NCBI RefSeq assembly: GCF_004681185.1
Contig: NZ_SRIF01000001.1
Span: forward strand, 310,001 to 374,000
Direction: 5' to 3'
Origin: Haloarcula amylovorans
Lineage (GTDB): Archaea; Halobacteriota; Halobacteria; Halobacteriales; Haloarculaceae
DNA: 64,000 nucleotides
This document shows positions 41,066-49,270 of this stretch, in pieces. Within the stretch, counting starts at the first letter, position 1. Each line of letters begins with the position of its first letter. Both the position numbers and the translations under genes were made by a program. The notes beneath the pieces were generated by a model. It saw only the letters and a list, made by a program, of their open reading frames with translations. It ran no database searches and was not told the origin of the DNA.

Positions 41066-41496
41066 ACACACAGGCGCAGTATCTGAAAGCTATCTACCTC
41101 ACCCAACAGCAAGAGGACGGTCCTGCCTCCACCGGCGCGATCGCGGACCTACTAGACGTGAGCCCGGCAAGCGCCAACGAGATGATCGGCAAACTCGAAG
41201 AACGCGGCCTCTTAGAACACGAGAAGTACAAAGGGGTCGACCTGACCGACGAGGGGATCCAGCAAGCCCGCGATGCGCTCCAGAACTACTGTATTATCGA
41301 GCGGTTCCTCGTCGAAGTGCTGGAAGTCGAGGAGTTTCGAACCGAGGCCAAGCAGCTAGAGGGCGTCATCGACGAGACGGTTGCCGAACGCCTCGACACG
41401 ATCATCGACCGGGAACCGCAGTGTCCTGACTGTTTCAACGCCGAAGACGACGTCTGCGAACTGCTCGAAACCGAGGTCGAAGCCGTCAGCGACTGA
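41062..41496 (+). CDS. sirR: Metal-dependent transcriptional regulator SirR/DtxR family
   Basis: A 144-residue DtxR-type protein: N-terminal winged helix (YLKAIYLTQQQEDGPASTGA, IADLLDVSPASANEMIGKLE, ERGLLEHEKYKGVDLTDEG) and a dimerisation domain ending with two Cys pairs, CPDC and CELL region, that may bind metal. It probably represses iron/manganese uptake when metal is bound. The overlap with the ferritin-like gene implies shared control. The C-terminal SH3-like domain of long DtxR proteins is absent. Confidence 0.88.
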   Translation: MNTQAQYLKAIYLTQQQEDGPASTGAIADLLDVSPASANEMIGKLEERGLLEHEKYKGVDLTDEGIQQARDALQNYCIIERFLVEVLEVEEFRTEAKQLEGVIDETVAERLDTIIDREPQCPDCFNAEDDVCELLETEVEAVSD

Positions 41497-41537
41497 GTCT
41501 CGAAGCGTTCAAGTATCCTCCGTCGATTGGTCTATCT

Positions 41538-41587
41538 GAAGTCCCGTGGCGGTGAGCGGTCTCACAGAGATTGCGAGTCTCACGGGA
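41538..41587 (+). repeat. Partial copy of the tRNA 5' end, upstream flank
   Basis: GAAGTCCCGTGG at 41538-41549 repeats the first bases of the adjacent tRNA-Gln, and the segment ends in CACGGGA, which can pair with TCCCGTG. It could be a tRNA-like remnant left by integration or duplication. It is not a full tRNA. Confidence 0.35.
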
Positions 41588-41600
41588 GAACGAAGTGAGA

Positions 41601-41673
41601 AGTCCCGTGGTGTAGCGGCCAATCATAAGGGCCTTTGGAGCCCTTGACGGCGGTTCGAATCCGCCCGGGACTA
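41601..41673 (+). tRNA. tRNA-Gln (UUG)
   Basis: A full cloverleaf can be drawn. The acceptor is AGTCCCG/CGGGACT with discriminator A at 41673; the anticodon arm AGGGC-CTTTGGA-GCCCT has anticodon TTG (UUG); the T arm is GGCGG-TTCGAAT-CCGCC. The D arm contains GTAGCGGCC. The 3' CCA is not encoded and no intron is present. The flanks carry tRNA-like fragments. Confidence 0.9.
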
Positions 41674-41724
41674 CTAACTCTGTGGCGAACCGAATGGTGA
41701 GCCACGAATTCGCGACTCGCGGGC

Positions 41725-41785
41725 AATTCGAACCCTGAAAGACGGGTGAATACGAGTCTTTCATCGGTTCGAATCCGTTTTGGGG
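41725..41785 (+). repeat. Downstream tRNA-like sequence
   Basis: A stem GAAAGAC...GTCTTTC is followed by ATCGGTTCGAATCCG, a T-arm-like element with the TTCGAAT loop, and TTTTGGGGACC. A second TTCGAA lies at 41727-41734. The parts do not fold into a complete tRNA, so it looks like a degenerate copy or attachment-site relic. Confidence 0.35.
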
Positions 41786-41798
41786 ACCCTTACCGTTC

Positions 41799-42527
41799 TC
41801 AAAGGTACGCAGCGTCCCAGCGGAGGGGTTTCCGGACGTTTCCGCAGTTGTCACACTCGATACGGCCCATAGAGTCCATAGCGTTGGCGAGGGTGTTGCA
41901 GTTACTACAGAAGTAGCCGTACTGGTCCTCGGCGTTCTCGTCGGTGTAGACGATGTGGAACGGTGCAATCGAGCCTCGCTCGTGGTTGTCGTGGTCGACG
42001 TAGACGGTTCGACCCTCGTCGGTTTCCGTGGGCTCACGGCCCCACTGTTCGCTCTCCGTATAGAGGTTCTCGACGTAGGTGTGGCCGGCGATGTTGAGTT
42101 CCTCCGAGCCGGCTCGTTCGAAGCCCTGCTCCTCGTAGAACGTGTTGCCGTCGACGTTGTCGTCTAGGACACGTCCCTGGAGATGCGTCGCACCGAGTTC
42201 GTGGAGCCGCTCGCGGGTCTGCTCGAACAGCGATGTCGCGTTCCCCACGCCACGATGGGCCGGGTCGACGTGCAGCCACAGGAGCGTCCCGGTGTTGTCG
42301 GCTGCGAGGACGCTCTCGGAGAAGCCCACGACTTGGCCGTCGTCGTCGGCGACGAGGAGGAGCCGGTCCTCGTCGGCGAGCGTCGCTTCGAGTTGGTTCT
42401 CGTCGTACCACTCTTCGATAGCGCCGGTGATCGCTTGCGGTCCCAGTGAGTACGACGCTTGCAGCGACCGTCGAGCGACGTCCCTGATTGCCGGTCCATC
42501 GGCTGGCGTAGCCGGTCGAACGTTCAT
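41799..42527 (-). CDS. GNAT acetyltransferase fused to a zinc ribbon (DUF5816-like)
   Basis: A 242-residue protein. Residues 1-155 are a GNAT N-acetyltransferase: VGFSESVL strand, LLWLHVDPAHRGVGNATSLF (acetyl-CoA loop, RGxGxA-like) and NTFYEEQGFER. Residues 165-242 hold a zinc ribbon with CSNC and CDNCG (DUF5816-like) and YGYFCSNCNTLANAMDSMGR. The substrate is unknown; a ribosomal or nucleic-acid-bound target is possible. The TATAAA-type box at 42552-42557 supports the start. Confidence 0.85.
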   Translation of the reverse strand: MNVRPATPADGPAIRDVARRSLQASYSLGPQAITGAIEEWYDENQLEATLADEDRLLLVADDDGQVVGFSESVLAADNTGTLLWLHVDPAHRGVGNATSLFEQTRERLHELGATHLQGRVLDDNVDGNTFYEEQGFERAGSEELNIAGHTYVENLYTESEQWGREPTETDEGRTVYVDHDNHERGSIAPFHIVYTDENAEDQYGYFCSNCNTLANAMDSMGRIECDNCGNVRKPLRWDAAYL

Positions 42528-42995
42528 ACACCAACAATCATCGTGAATCGGTATAAACGTACAGTGCGTTGTGGGGCGCGTACCCTGGGAAAGGCGTCGG
42601 CCACAATGGCATTATGAATATAAGGTATCTTCACGAAGCGCCTAAGAAATATAGAGTATGAATCAGGAATGGCTATGGAAGTAACTGAATAAGACCATAT
42701 TTTAGAGATAGTGTCCGAACACAGTAATCTTCGTCGGCCGGACGCCAGTACCGGCTGCCTGCCGAGACTGTCTGTAAGCGTAACCGCGGGTCGCTCGACC
42801 GCCGCCGGTCGGCATCTCCGCCCATCGCTCGCTCAACCATGGAGATCCGTCTCGGCAGTTTTCGACCTGTTCTCGGTGATTTCACGGCCGCCAGTCACGC
42901 GAACGTCGGTATTTGTCTTGTCGTAACGCTAAAGAGTCGAACGCACCTTCTTATCTGTAAGATGAATATCGGAACCTATCGCCGGAGGTGGTGGT
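42528..42995. other. Intergenic region with a promoter and an AT-rich patch
   Basis: The 468-nt gap holds the GNAT promoter (TTTATA on the minus strand, 42552-42557). An AT-rich patch at about 42605-42720 contrasts with the rest of the window. It includes an imperfect palindrome GTGTCCGAACAC (42710-42721) of unclear origin. Two short ORFs (42673-42885 minus, 42711-42926 plus) match nothing known and have non-haloarchaeal composition. A GGAGGTGGTG stretch (42984-42993) precedes the HD gene. No RNA gene was recognised. Confidence 0.5.
42984..42992 (+). promoter_or_regulatory. Ribosome-binding site of the HD gene
   Basis: GGAGGTGGT immediately before GTG 42996 is an extended Shine-Dalgarno, rare in this leaderless genome, and decides the GTG start. 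Confidence 0.5.
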
Positions 42996-43712
42996 GTGGG
43001 CGTCGAGATTAAGGAGTCACCTGTCTCAGATGCGGAATTCGACGCGATGCAAGCGTTCGTTCACGACTACCTTGCCGCCAGTGTCGAGAACGAAGAGGAA
43101 GGTGGCCGGATGCGCTGGTACCCGTGGCACTCCGCGGAGTACCGGTTCAACCACATCCTCAACGTGGTCGACATCTCGACCGACATCGCCCGGAAGGAAG
43201 GTGCGAACGTAGACGTAACCCGCGTCGCGGCTCTCTTTCACGACATCGCAAAGCTGGAGGTCGAACAGGACGTCCACGCTGAGGCCGGTGCCCGCATCGC
43301 ACGAGAGTATCTCGCCACACACGGTGACTACCCCGAGTCGTTCGTCGATCAGGTCTGCCGCGCCATCGAAGACCACTCCTATCAGGGGGACCTCTCGAAT
43401 CTCCCGCTGGAGACGCAGTGTCTCATCGAGGCGGACATTCTCGATAAAGTCGGTGCCAATGGCGCTGCGCTCATGCTCCTCCGGATGGGCTACGAGTCGA
43501 GAACACACATGGACGCCGCCGAGATGGTCGACCGCGTTATCGAACGTGGCGTAGACGCCGAAGAGCGCGTCCAGAGCGACACTGCCGAGTCCATCGTCCA
43601 CCAGCGGCTCAAGCGCGCGCGCTGGTTCCAGGAGTGGCTCGAAGCCGAAGTCGCCGAGATGGACGCCGACGACAGTTTAGACGACGTGGCAACAGGTATG
43701 GGTGACTCCTGA
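42996..43712 (+). CDS. HD-domain phosphohydrolase
   Basis: A 238-residue protein from GTG 42996. The HD metal site is visible: HSAEYRFNHILNVVDIS, then AALFHDIAKLEVEQDVHAEA (HD pair), followed by AIEDHSYQG and IEADILDKVGANG. It should be a metal-dependent phosphohydrolase of nucleotides or a similar small substrate. An overlapping short ORF starting at 42962 may act as a leader. Substrate unknown. Confidence 0.85.
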   Translation: MGVEIKESPVSDAEFDAMQAFVHDYLAASVENEEEGGRMRWYPWHSAEYRFNHILNVVDISTDIARKEGANVDVTRVAALFHDIAKLEVEQDVHAEAGARIAREYLATHGDYPESFVDQVCRAIEDHSYQGDLSNLPLETQCLIEADILDKVGANGAALMLLRMGYESRTHMDAAEMVDRVIERGVDAEERVQSDTAESIVHQRLKRARWFQEWLEAEVAEMDADDSLDDVATGMGDS

Positions 43713-43731
43713 ACCAGGCGAGCAATCCCAG

Positions 43732-44481
43732 TCAGGGCAACAGTGTCGAGCCGGCCCACTCGACCGCCGGGCCGAGCGCCTGTGCGAGAAAGAGCACGCC
43801 GGAGACGGCGAGCACCGCCGCACTCGCCCACGCGATCACCGGCGCGAGCCGTTCGACTCGTTCGCGCGCGGCGACGATCGCCGCCGGAAACCCCGTAATC
43901 CAGAGGACGATTCCGCCGAACAGTCCCGCGAGCAACACGGGATGACCGGTTTGGACGACGAGTAGCCCGGATACCTCGCTGCCGACGACCGGGAGGGACG
44001 ACAGCACGTCAAGCGTCCCGGGTCGTAAGAGTCCGACGCCGACAGTGAGCCAGAATACGACTTGGTACGGGTTCGTGAGCGCGAGCACCAGCGCCTTCCG
44101 GAACCCGCGACTCGCGTCGTCGTCGCTCTCCGCGTCGACCGACGAGAGGGCGTTCGCGTCCTGTATCGCGCCGTAGGCGAACCACAGCATCAGCATGCCG
44201 CCCGCGGCGACCATAACTTGTCGCAGACCGGGTGTCTCCGTGACGACGGTGGCGACGCCGACCAGCGAGAGGACGAAAAAGCACGCATCGGCGGTCATCG
44301 CCCCGAGACCGGCGAACAATCCCGCGCGCCATCCTCGCAAGGCGCTCTCTTCGGCGATGACGGCGTTCATCGGGCCGGGCGGGGCCGCGAGTGCGAGGCC
44401 GAAAATGACGCCGCCGAGAGCCGTCGAGAGCAACGTTCCGAGGGAGAGCGTCGGCTGTGTCGAGAGGAGCCAGTGATGCAT
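43732..44481 (-). CDS. LysE-family amino-acid exporter
   Basis: A 249-residue membrane protein with about six helices. ALAAPPGPMNAVIAEESALR near the N-terminus is the LysE/RhtB signature region, and KALVLALTNPYQVVFWLTVG is the second conserved block. It would export an amino acid or related small molecule. It is convergent with the HD gene. Confidence 0.87.
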   Translation of the reverse strand: MHHWLLSTQPTLSLGTLLSTALGGVIFGLALAAPPGPMNAVIAEESALRGWRAGLFAGLGAMTADACFFVLSLVGVATVVTETPGLRQVMVAAGGMLMLWFAYGAIQDANALSSVDAESDDDASRGFRKALVLALTNPYQVVFWLTVGVGLLRPGTLDVLSSLPVVGSEVSGLLVVQTGHPVLLAGLFGGIVLWITGFPAAIVAARERVERLAPVIAWASAAVLAVSGVLFLAQALGPAVEWAGSTLLP

Positions 44482-44519
44482 CTATAGGACGTGAAAACAG
44501 AGAGAAAATTGCGTAGAGC

Positions 44520-45410
44520 TTACAGCTTGCCAGCCTTCTGCAGCTTCATCAGGTCCTCGGTGTCGAGCGTCTCGCCTTCCTTGAACTTCTGGTAGATCTC
44601 CTCGGCTTCCTCGCGCGCGGCTTCCTGCTTCTCCTCGCGCTGGGACCGCTCTTCCTGCTCTTCTTTCTTGTCGAGTTCGCGCAGGCGCTTCTGGACGCGG
44701 ACGAAGTCCTCGTGGTGCTGGTCGGCCGCTTCCTGGGCCTCGACGAACTCCTCGTGTTTCTCGTCGGCCTCGTCACGGATTTCGTCGGCCTCGCGGTAGG
44801 CCTCGATCATCTTGTTGTGATGTTTCTGGGCCTCGTCTGCGAGTTCCGTGACCTTCTGGTGGTGTTTCGAGGCTTCCGAGCGGACCTCTTCGGCCTCTTC
44901 CTTGAGCCCTTCGAGGTCACCGCTCTCGTCGAGTTTCTCCTGCTTGGTCTGGAGTTTCTCGCGCTTGGTCTCGATCTTCTCGATGAGCTCTTTCTCGTCT
45001 TCCGAGGAGAGGACTTCCGTCTGCTGTTTGAACTCGAGGTCTTCGATTTCGTCCTTGAGTTCGTCGACGGACTTGCCCTCGTCGAGTTCGAGGTCGTTCT
45101 TGACGTTGTCGACCTTGTCGAACAGCTCGTTGGCCTCGGCGTTGAGCTCGTTGCGCTTGTCCTTGTGCTCTTGGACCTGCTCGTTGAGCTCGTCGCGCTT
45201 CTCGCGGTGTTCCTGGGCCTCGTCGACCTTCTCGCGCGTCTTCGCGTTCAGGTCGTCGCGGCTGGAGGCCCGCTCGGAGGCCATCTGGTTCAGCTCGTTG
45301 CGTCGGTCGCGGAGCTGGCCGGCGAGTTTGATGAGCTCGCCTTTGGATTTGTTTTCGAGATCCTCTTCGGTTACTGTGACGTTCTTTGATTCGTCTATCG
45401 AGTCTGCCAT
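44520..45410 (-). CDS. Long coiled-coil protein (DUF7121-like)
   Basis: A 296-residue protein from ATG 45410. Nearly the entire sequence is Glu/Lys/Asp-rich coiled coil (e.g. QEHKDKRNELNAEANELFDK, LEFKQQTEVLSSEDEKELIE), with a variant C-terminal EGETLDTEDLMKLQKAGKL. Lys is unusually frequent for a haloarchaeon. Similar proteins are sometimes annotated as phosphoserine phosphatase, but no HAD motif exists here. Structural or nucleoid-associated roles are guesses. Confidence 0.75.
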   Translation of the reverse strand: MADSIDESKNVTVTEEDLENKSKGELIKLAGQLRDRRNELNQMASERASSRDDLNAKTREKVDEAQEHREKRDELNEQVQEHKDKRNELNAEANELFDKVDNVKNDLELDEGKSVDELKDEIEDLEFKQQTEVLSSEDEKELIEKIETKREKLQTKQEKLDESGDLEGLKEEAEEVRSEASKHHQKVTELADEAQKHHNKMIEAYREADEIRDEADEKHEEFVEAQEAADQHHEDFVRVQKRLRELDKKEEQEERSQREEKQEAAREEAEEIYQKFKEGETLDTEDLMKLQKAGKL

Positions 45411-45540
45411 TGTTGAAACCTCTATGCCATCACCGCTCTCGCACAGACAGGCCCGTCGCTGTTGAGGGGCTGGCACCAATAACAAGGGTTCCCTCTCATG
45501 TTGGGCGCGACGCGATACTGCCTGAACGCGTGAGCGTTCT

Positions 45541-45588
45541 GGTACCCGCTAGTACCGGGGGATATTGTTTAAATATTCCGGTGCACCG
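45541..45588. repeat. Two small palindromes upstream of the coiled-coil gene
   Basis: GGTAC-CCGCTA-GTACC (45541-45556) and the perfect CGGTGCACCG (45579-45588) flank an AT-rich patch (GATATTGTTTAAATATT). They lie about 130-180 nt upstream of ATG 45410 and could be regulator sites. Confidence 0.3.
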
Positions 45589-45656
45589 AATACCGTGGCT
45601 ACCCCTCACACGCTCGTCTGTGGGCGAGTGAAGGATTAACACGCTTTCGAGATAGG

Positions 45657-47531
45657 TTAAATATTGTGGCCGATGGCGTACTCGTTTTTCACCATGTCCT
45701 CACCGACGGCGACGGCCAGTGTGAGTTCGTCCCCCTCGGCGAGCGTCAGCGACCCGACAGTGACGCGGCCGAACGCTTCGATGTCCTGTTCTACCTGTGT
45801 CCGCTCGCCGTTGTGGTCCCACTCGACTGTCAGCGTCGCTTCCGTCGGTCGGTCGTGAACCACGCAAACGTCGCTCTTGCCCGGCGTCGGATCGGTGAGG
45901 ACGGCCTGTGTCGGCTGGTAGCTGTCGGTCAGCGTCCCGTAGGCGGGCTTTTCGGTCCCGTTCGACCGGAGGATGCCAGTTCCGGCGCCGGTGACGTCTC
46001 TGAGACTATCCAGAATCGCCACGTCGCTCCCGCGTCGGCGGAACTGCTCGGCGACCGCCTGCACGACGCGGGCCTGTGTCGCCTGAGATGTCGCCACGTC
46101 GCCGCCGAGGTGGGCGTCGTCGTGGACGGTGTGGTCGAACGCCGCGGGGACGGCGTCTCTGTCCTCGGCGCTGGCGTCGCTTCCCAGCGAGCCCGCCCCA
46201 AATCCGGCGACGACGCTCCCGACGCCGTAGTGATCACAGAGCCACGCGCAGTCGGCGGCCGCGCCGTACTGCCAGCCGGGGTACAGCGTGACCGCGTCCG
46301 GGTCGATACCGGGCGGCCCCATCACGGGGAACGTCGGCACGCCATCGACGGCGTCGGCGACAGTCCGGGCGGCCGCGTCGTCGTAGCTCGCCCGCCACGC
46401 TCGAAAACGGAACCGCAGACGGTCCAGCAAACCCGAACCGAGACCGTTGGCGTACGGTTCGACCGGTTCGTCGTGGACGCCGACGGCGGCGAGACTCGGG
46501 TGATGGCCCGTGCTCCGGAGGAGGTGGTCCGCCAGTTCTCGCCCGCGGTCGGCGTCGAACTCGCCGGGACCGGAGAGTGGCAGGTCGGCCCAAAGGAGGA
46601 CGCCGTGTTCGTCACAGGCGTCAGCGACCGCCGGGGGCACGCCCTGCGCGCGAACACGAACGAGATTCGCGTTGGCCGCTGCCGCCCGTCTGACGTCTTC
46701 GGGTGTCGGGTCTAGCAGCGTCACGCCTCTGGCCGGAAGGTACTCGCCGTTGACGCGGAGTTCGTCGTCGTACCTGACCGAACGGAGACCGGTCGTCACG
46801 CTCGCGGTCGCGCCGTCGAGTTTCGCCCGAACAGTGTACCGCGGCTGTGCGCCCCGGTCGTGGGGCCACCACAGGGCCGGGTCGCGCACGTCGATGGTGT
46901 ACTGGACCGTCGCCTGTCCCGACCCGGTGGCGACGCGCGTCCGGTCCATCGCTCCACCGCCGCCGACGTTTCCCTCGGGGCGAAACGAGAACGTGAGCCG
47001 GTCGTCGATGGCCTCGCTCGTGACGACGTCGGCGGTGACGTCGACGGCGGCGCTGCCGACGCTGCCATCCTCGATGGTGACTCGCGGTCGCGCCCGCACC
47101 GCGCTCACGTATGGGTCGGGGTACGTATGGACATCGGCCGCCCACCAGATGCCCGGGACGCACCGCTCGTCAGGGAGCATCGCTGTCTCGTGGAGGCCGC
47201 CGAAGCGATCCTCGGGGGCACGACACTCGACGACGATTCGGTACTCCTCGGCGTCGGGCAACCGGACACGAAGCGGTGCGACGTAGGCGTCGTGGTCGGC
47301 CACTCGCTCGCCGTTACACCAGACGCGGGTGTGAGCGTACGCGCCGTGCAGACGCAAGACTGCGTGGGAGTCGTCGCCCTCGCGCGGGTCCGCGAAGGCG
47401 GTCTCGTAGGCCACGGCGTCGGCCCCAGCGAACTGTGACGGTCGGCCCGGGACCGTCACTGCTTCCCACTCGTCCGGTTCCGGCATCCCGTCGGTCGGCG
47501 CTACCGCCGCGCCGCGCCACTCCAGCGACAT
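45657..47531 (-). CDS. Glycoside hydrolase family 2-like protein, probably inactive
   Basis: A 624-residue protein from ATG 47531. It has a sugar-binding (jelly-roll) N-terminal domain, an Ig-like middle domain and a TIM-barrel-like C-terminal half. HPSLAAVGVHDEPVEPY aligns with the GH2 acid/base block (normally NE; here DE), keeping Glu. The nucleophile block reads VVAGFGAGSLG, where GH2 enzymes have (S/T)EFG, so the catalytic Glu is Gly. It is likely a carbohydrate-binding or non-hydrolytic relative. It has no signal peptide, so it is cytosolic. Confidence 0.75.
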   Translation of the reverse strand: MSLEWRGAAVAPTDGMPEPDEWEAVTVPGRPSQFAGADAVAYETAFADPREGDDSHAVLRLHGAYAHTRVWCNGERVADHDAYVAPLRVRLPDAEEYRIVVECRAPEDRFGGLHETAMLPDERCVPGIWWAADVHTYPDPYVSAVRARPRVTIEDGSVGSAAVDVTADVVTSEAIDDRLTFSFRPEGNVGGGGAMDRTRVATGSGQATVQYTIDVRDPALWWPHDRGAQPRYTVRAKLDGATASVTTGLRSVRYDDELRVNGEYLPARGVTLLDPTPEDVRRAAAANANLVRVRAQGVPPAVADACDEHGVLLWADLPLSGPGEFDADRGRELADHLLRSTGHHPSLAAVGVHDEPVEPYANGLGSGLLDRLRFRFRAWRASYDDAAARTVADAVDGVPTFPVMGPPGIDPDAVTLYPGWQYGAAADCAWLCDHYGVGSVVAGFGAGSLGSDASAEDRDAVPAAFDHTVHDDAHLGGDVATSQATQARVVQAVAEQFRRRGSDVAILDSLRDVTGAGTGILRSNGTEKPAYGTLTDSYQPTQAVLTDPTPGKSDVCVVHDRPTEATLTVEWDHNGERTQVEQDIEAFGRVTVGSLTLAEGDELTLAVAVGEDMVKNEYAIGHNI

Positions 47532-47690
47532 ACCGAATCGCCCGTCCCCCGGAGGGATATCCTTTTCTCCGTCCGTCGGTCCTGACGGTAAAACGACAGC
47601 GTCCGAGGACACTGGTTCGAAATCGTCGATTCCTCGTACTCACCACGCTTCCGTCTATTACTTTCACTTTCACTCCGGGGACGGATCAGG

Positions 47691-47696
47691 TTAAGG
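47691..47696 (+). promoter_or_regulatory. TATA-like box of the 57-aa protein gene
   Basis: TTAAGG lies 25-30 nt before ATG 47721, the leaderless spacing. A second AT-rich stretch TTTTATC sits only about 6-12 nt before the ATG. Confidence 0.35.
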
Positions 47697-47720
47697 TGGC
47701 TTCGGTTCCTTTTATCTATC

Positions 47721-47894
47721 ATGTTCAGCGAACTGGACGAGGCGACCACGCCGACTTGTGACGCCACGGACTGTGATCGACTGCTCGGTGACCCAGCGCT
47801 CGTCTTCGAGACGCCCGCGGGCCGGCGCGAGGCCCACGAGTGCGCGTGCGGTGCGGTGACAGTCACCGTCGCCCGCCCCGAGTCGTCTCACTGA
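47721..47894 (+). CDS. Small Cys-containing protein (57 aa)
   Basis: A 57-residue protein, MFSELDEATTPTCDATDCDR..., with CDATDC and CAC(G) pairs suggesting a zinc site. It is outside the size usually tracked. It is leaderless and followed 26 nt later by the DUF371 gene on the same strand. Function unknown. Confidence 0.6.
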   Translation: MFSELDEATTPTCDATDCDRLLGDPALVFETPAGRREAHECACGAVTVTVARPESSH

Positions 47895-47920
47895 AGTACG
47901 GCGGCGGGCTACGGAGGCGC

Positions 47921-48346
47921 ATGTCTCACGAAGTCGTCGTCCGCGCGCAGGGTCACGAACACGTCTCCGCCGAGCACGCGAGCACGCTCGAAGTGACCAG
48001 CGACGACTTCCTCACGCCCGCCGGCGACTGCATCCTCGGCATCGAGGCCGACACTGTCCCCGCCGAATTCGACGCGGCGTTCGTCACGGCCTGTCAGGAC
48101 GAGGAAGCGACCGTCACGGCCACCCTCGAAGCGGACGGCCACGACGTCACCATTACCGGGTCGGGCCACCCCGAGATGACCTTCGAGAACGAGCGAAGCC
48201 ACGTCTTGCGGACGAGCGACTACGTCGACGACCGGACGGTGATGGTCAACGCGGACGCGGCGGCCGGTGACGTGGACCGCAACCTCGTCGCGGCGCTGGC
48301 CGACGGCGCGAACTTAACGCTAACACTCGCCGTCGACCCCGCCTGA
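47921..48346 (+). CDS. DUF371 family protein
   Basis: A 141-residue protein from ATG 47921 (MSHEVVVRAQGHEHV). The pattern RAQGHEHVSAEHASTLEVTS and FLTPAGDCILGIEAD is the DUF371 signature, an archaeal family of unknown function with a conserved Cys and several His. It probably forms a beta-barrel-like fold. It may share a transcript with the 57-aa gene upstream. Confidence 0.82.
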   Translation: MSHEVVVRAQGHEHVSAEHASTLEVTSDDFLTPAGDCILGIEADTVPAEFDAAFVTACQDEEATVTATLEADGHDVTITGSGHPEMTFENERSHVLRTSDYVDDRTVMVNADAAAGDVDRNLVAALADGANLTLTLAVDPA

Positions 48347-48358
48347 ACTGCTCCCGAC

Positions 48359-49210
48359 TCAGCGCATTTCTCCGCGAAACTCTGGTGCGTAGTCCTCGAA
48401 GAACGTCCGGACACTCCGCGGCTCTCGTCCGAGAACTCGCGCGACGTCGTCCGTCACTCGACCGGCGAGACCGAGGCGTGCCGTGGTATAGATTCCCGAC
48501 ATGACGAGCGCGAACGCGGGCGGTCGGTCGCGTCGCACCTGCCCGACGACGAATCTCGGCAGCGACGGACGCGTGTACTCGATAGAGCGACCCAGCACCT
48601 CGCTGGCGATCGCGGCGACCTCGTCGTAGGTGAGCGCTTCCGGCCCGGTTAGGTCGTAGGCGGTGTCTTCGTGACCCGGTTCGGTGAGTACGGTGGCGGC
48701 GACGGCTCCCACGTCGCGGGCGTCGACGAAACTCGTCTCGCCGTCGCCAGCCGGCACCGCGATTTCCCCGCGTGTGAGCGCGTCGCCGTGGACTTCCAGG
48801 AGGTTCTGCGTGAAGAACGAGGGTCGGAGATGCGTGTACGAGAGTCCCGACGACTCGATGTGCCGCTCGATACGCCGGTGTGGCAACAGCGGGTTCCGCT
48901 CGGCCCCGAGTACCGAGAGGACGGCGCAGTGTTCGACGCCAACGCGGGTCGCCGCGTCGACGAACTCGCGGACCTGACGGACTCGTGAGAGATCCGGCGG
49001 CCGAAGCAAAAACAACGCGTCGGCTCCCTCCAGCGCGGCTCCCCACGTCTCAGGTTTCGCGAAGTCGAAGGCGACCCACTCGTCGGCCGGGCCGTCACCG
49101 GGCGGCGTTCGCGTCGCTGCGCGGACGACAGCGTCTCGGTCAGCCAGTTCGTCGCGGAGCGCCGATCCGACGGTGCCGGTCGCCCCGGTCACGAGAACCG
49201 TTCGTGTCAT
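48359..49210 (-). CDS. NmrA/SDR-like NAD(P)-binding protein
   Basis: A 283-residue atypical SDR. The N-terminus MTRTVLVTGATGTVGSALRD has the GATGTVG nucleotide loop, and ALFLLRPPDLSRVRQVREFV followed by DAATRVGVEHCAVLSVLGAE fits the NmrA/HSCARG group. There is no clear Tyr-x3-Lys active site, as usual in this group. It could be a redox sensor or an NADP-dependent reductase. It is divergent from nth. Confidence 0.83.
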   Translation of the reverse strand: MTRTVLVTGATGTVGSALRDELADRDAVVRAATRTPPGDGPADEWVAFDFAKPETWGAALEGADALFLLRPPDLSRVRQVREFVDAATRVGVEHCAVLSVLGAERNPLLPHRRIERHIESSGLSYTHLRPSFFTQNLLEVHGDALTRGEIAVPAGDGETSFVDARDVGAVAATVLTEPGHEDTAYDLTGPEALTYDEVAAIASEVLGRSIEYTRPSLPRFVVGQVRRDRPPAFALVMSGIYTTARLGLAGRVTDDVARVLGREPRSVRTFFEDYAPEFRGEMR

Positions 49211-49270
49211 ACACCGTCGTTACGTGCCCCGAGTGAAGGGGTTTTGCCGCTTGCGCTCTTCATCACGGTC

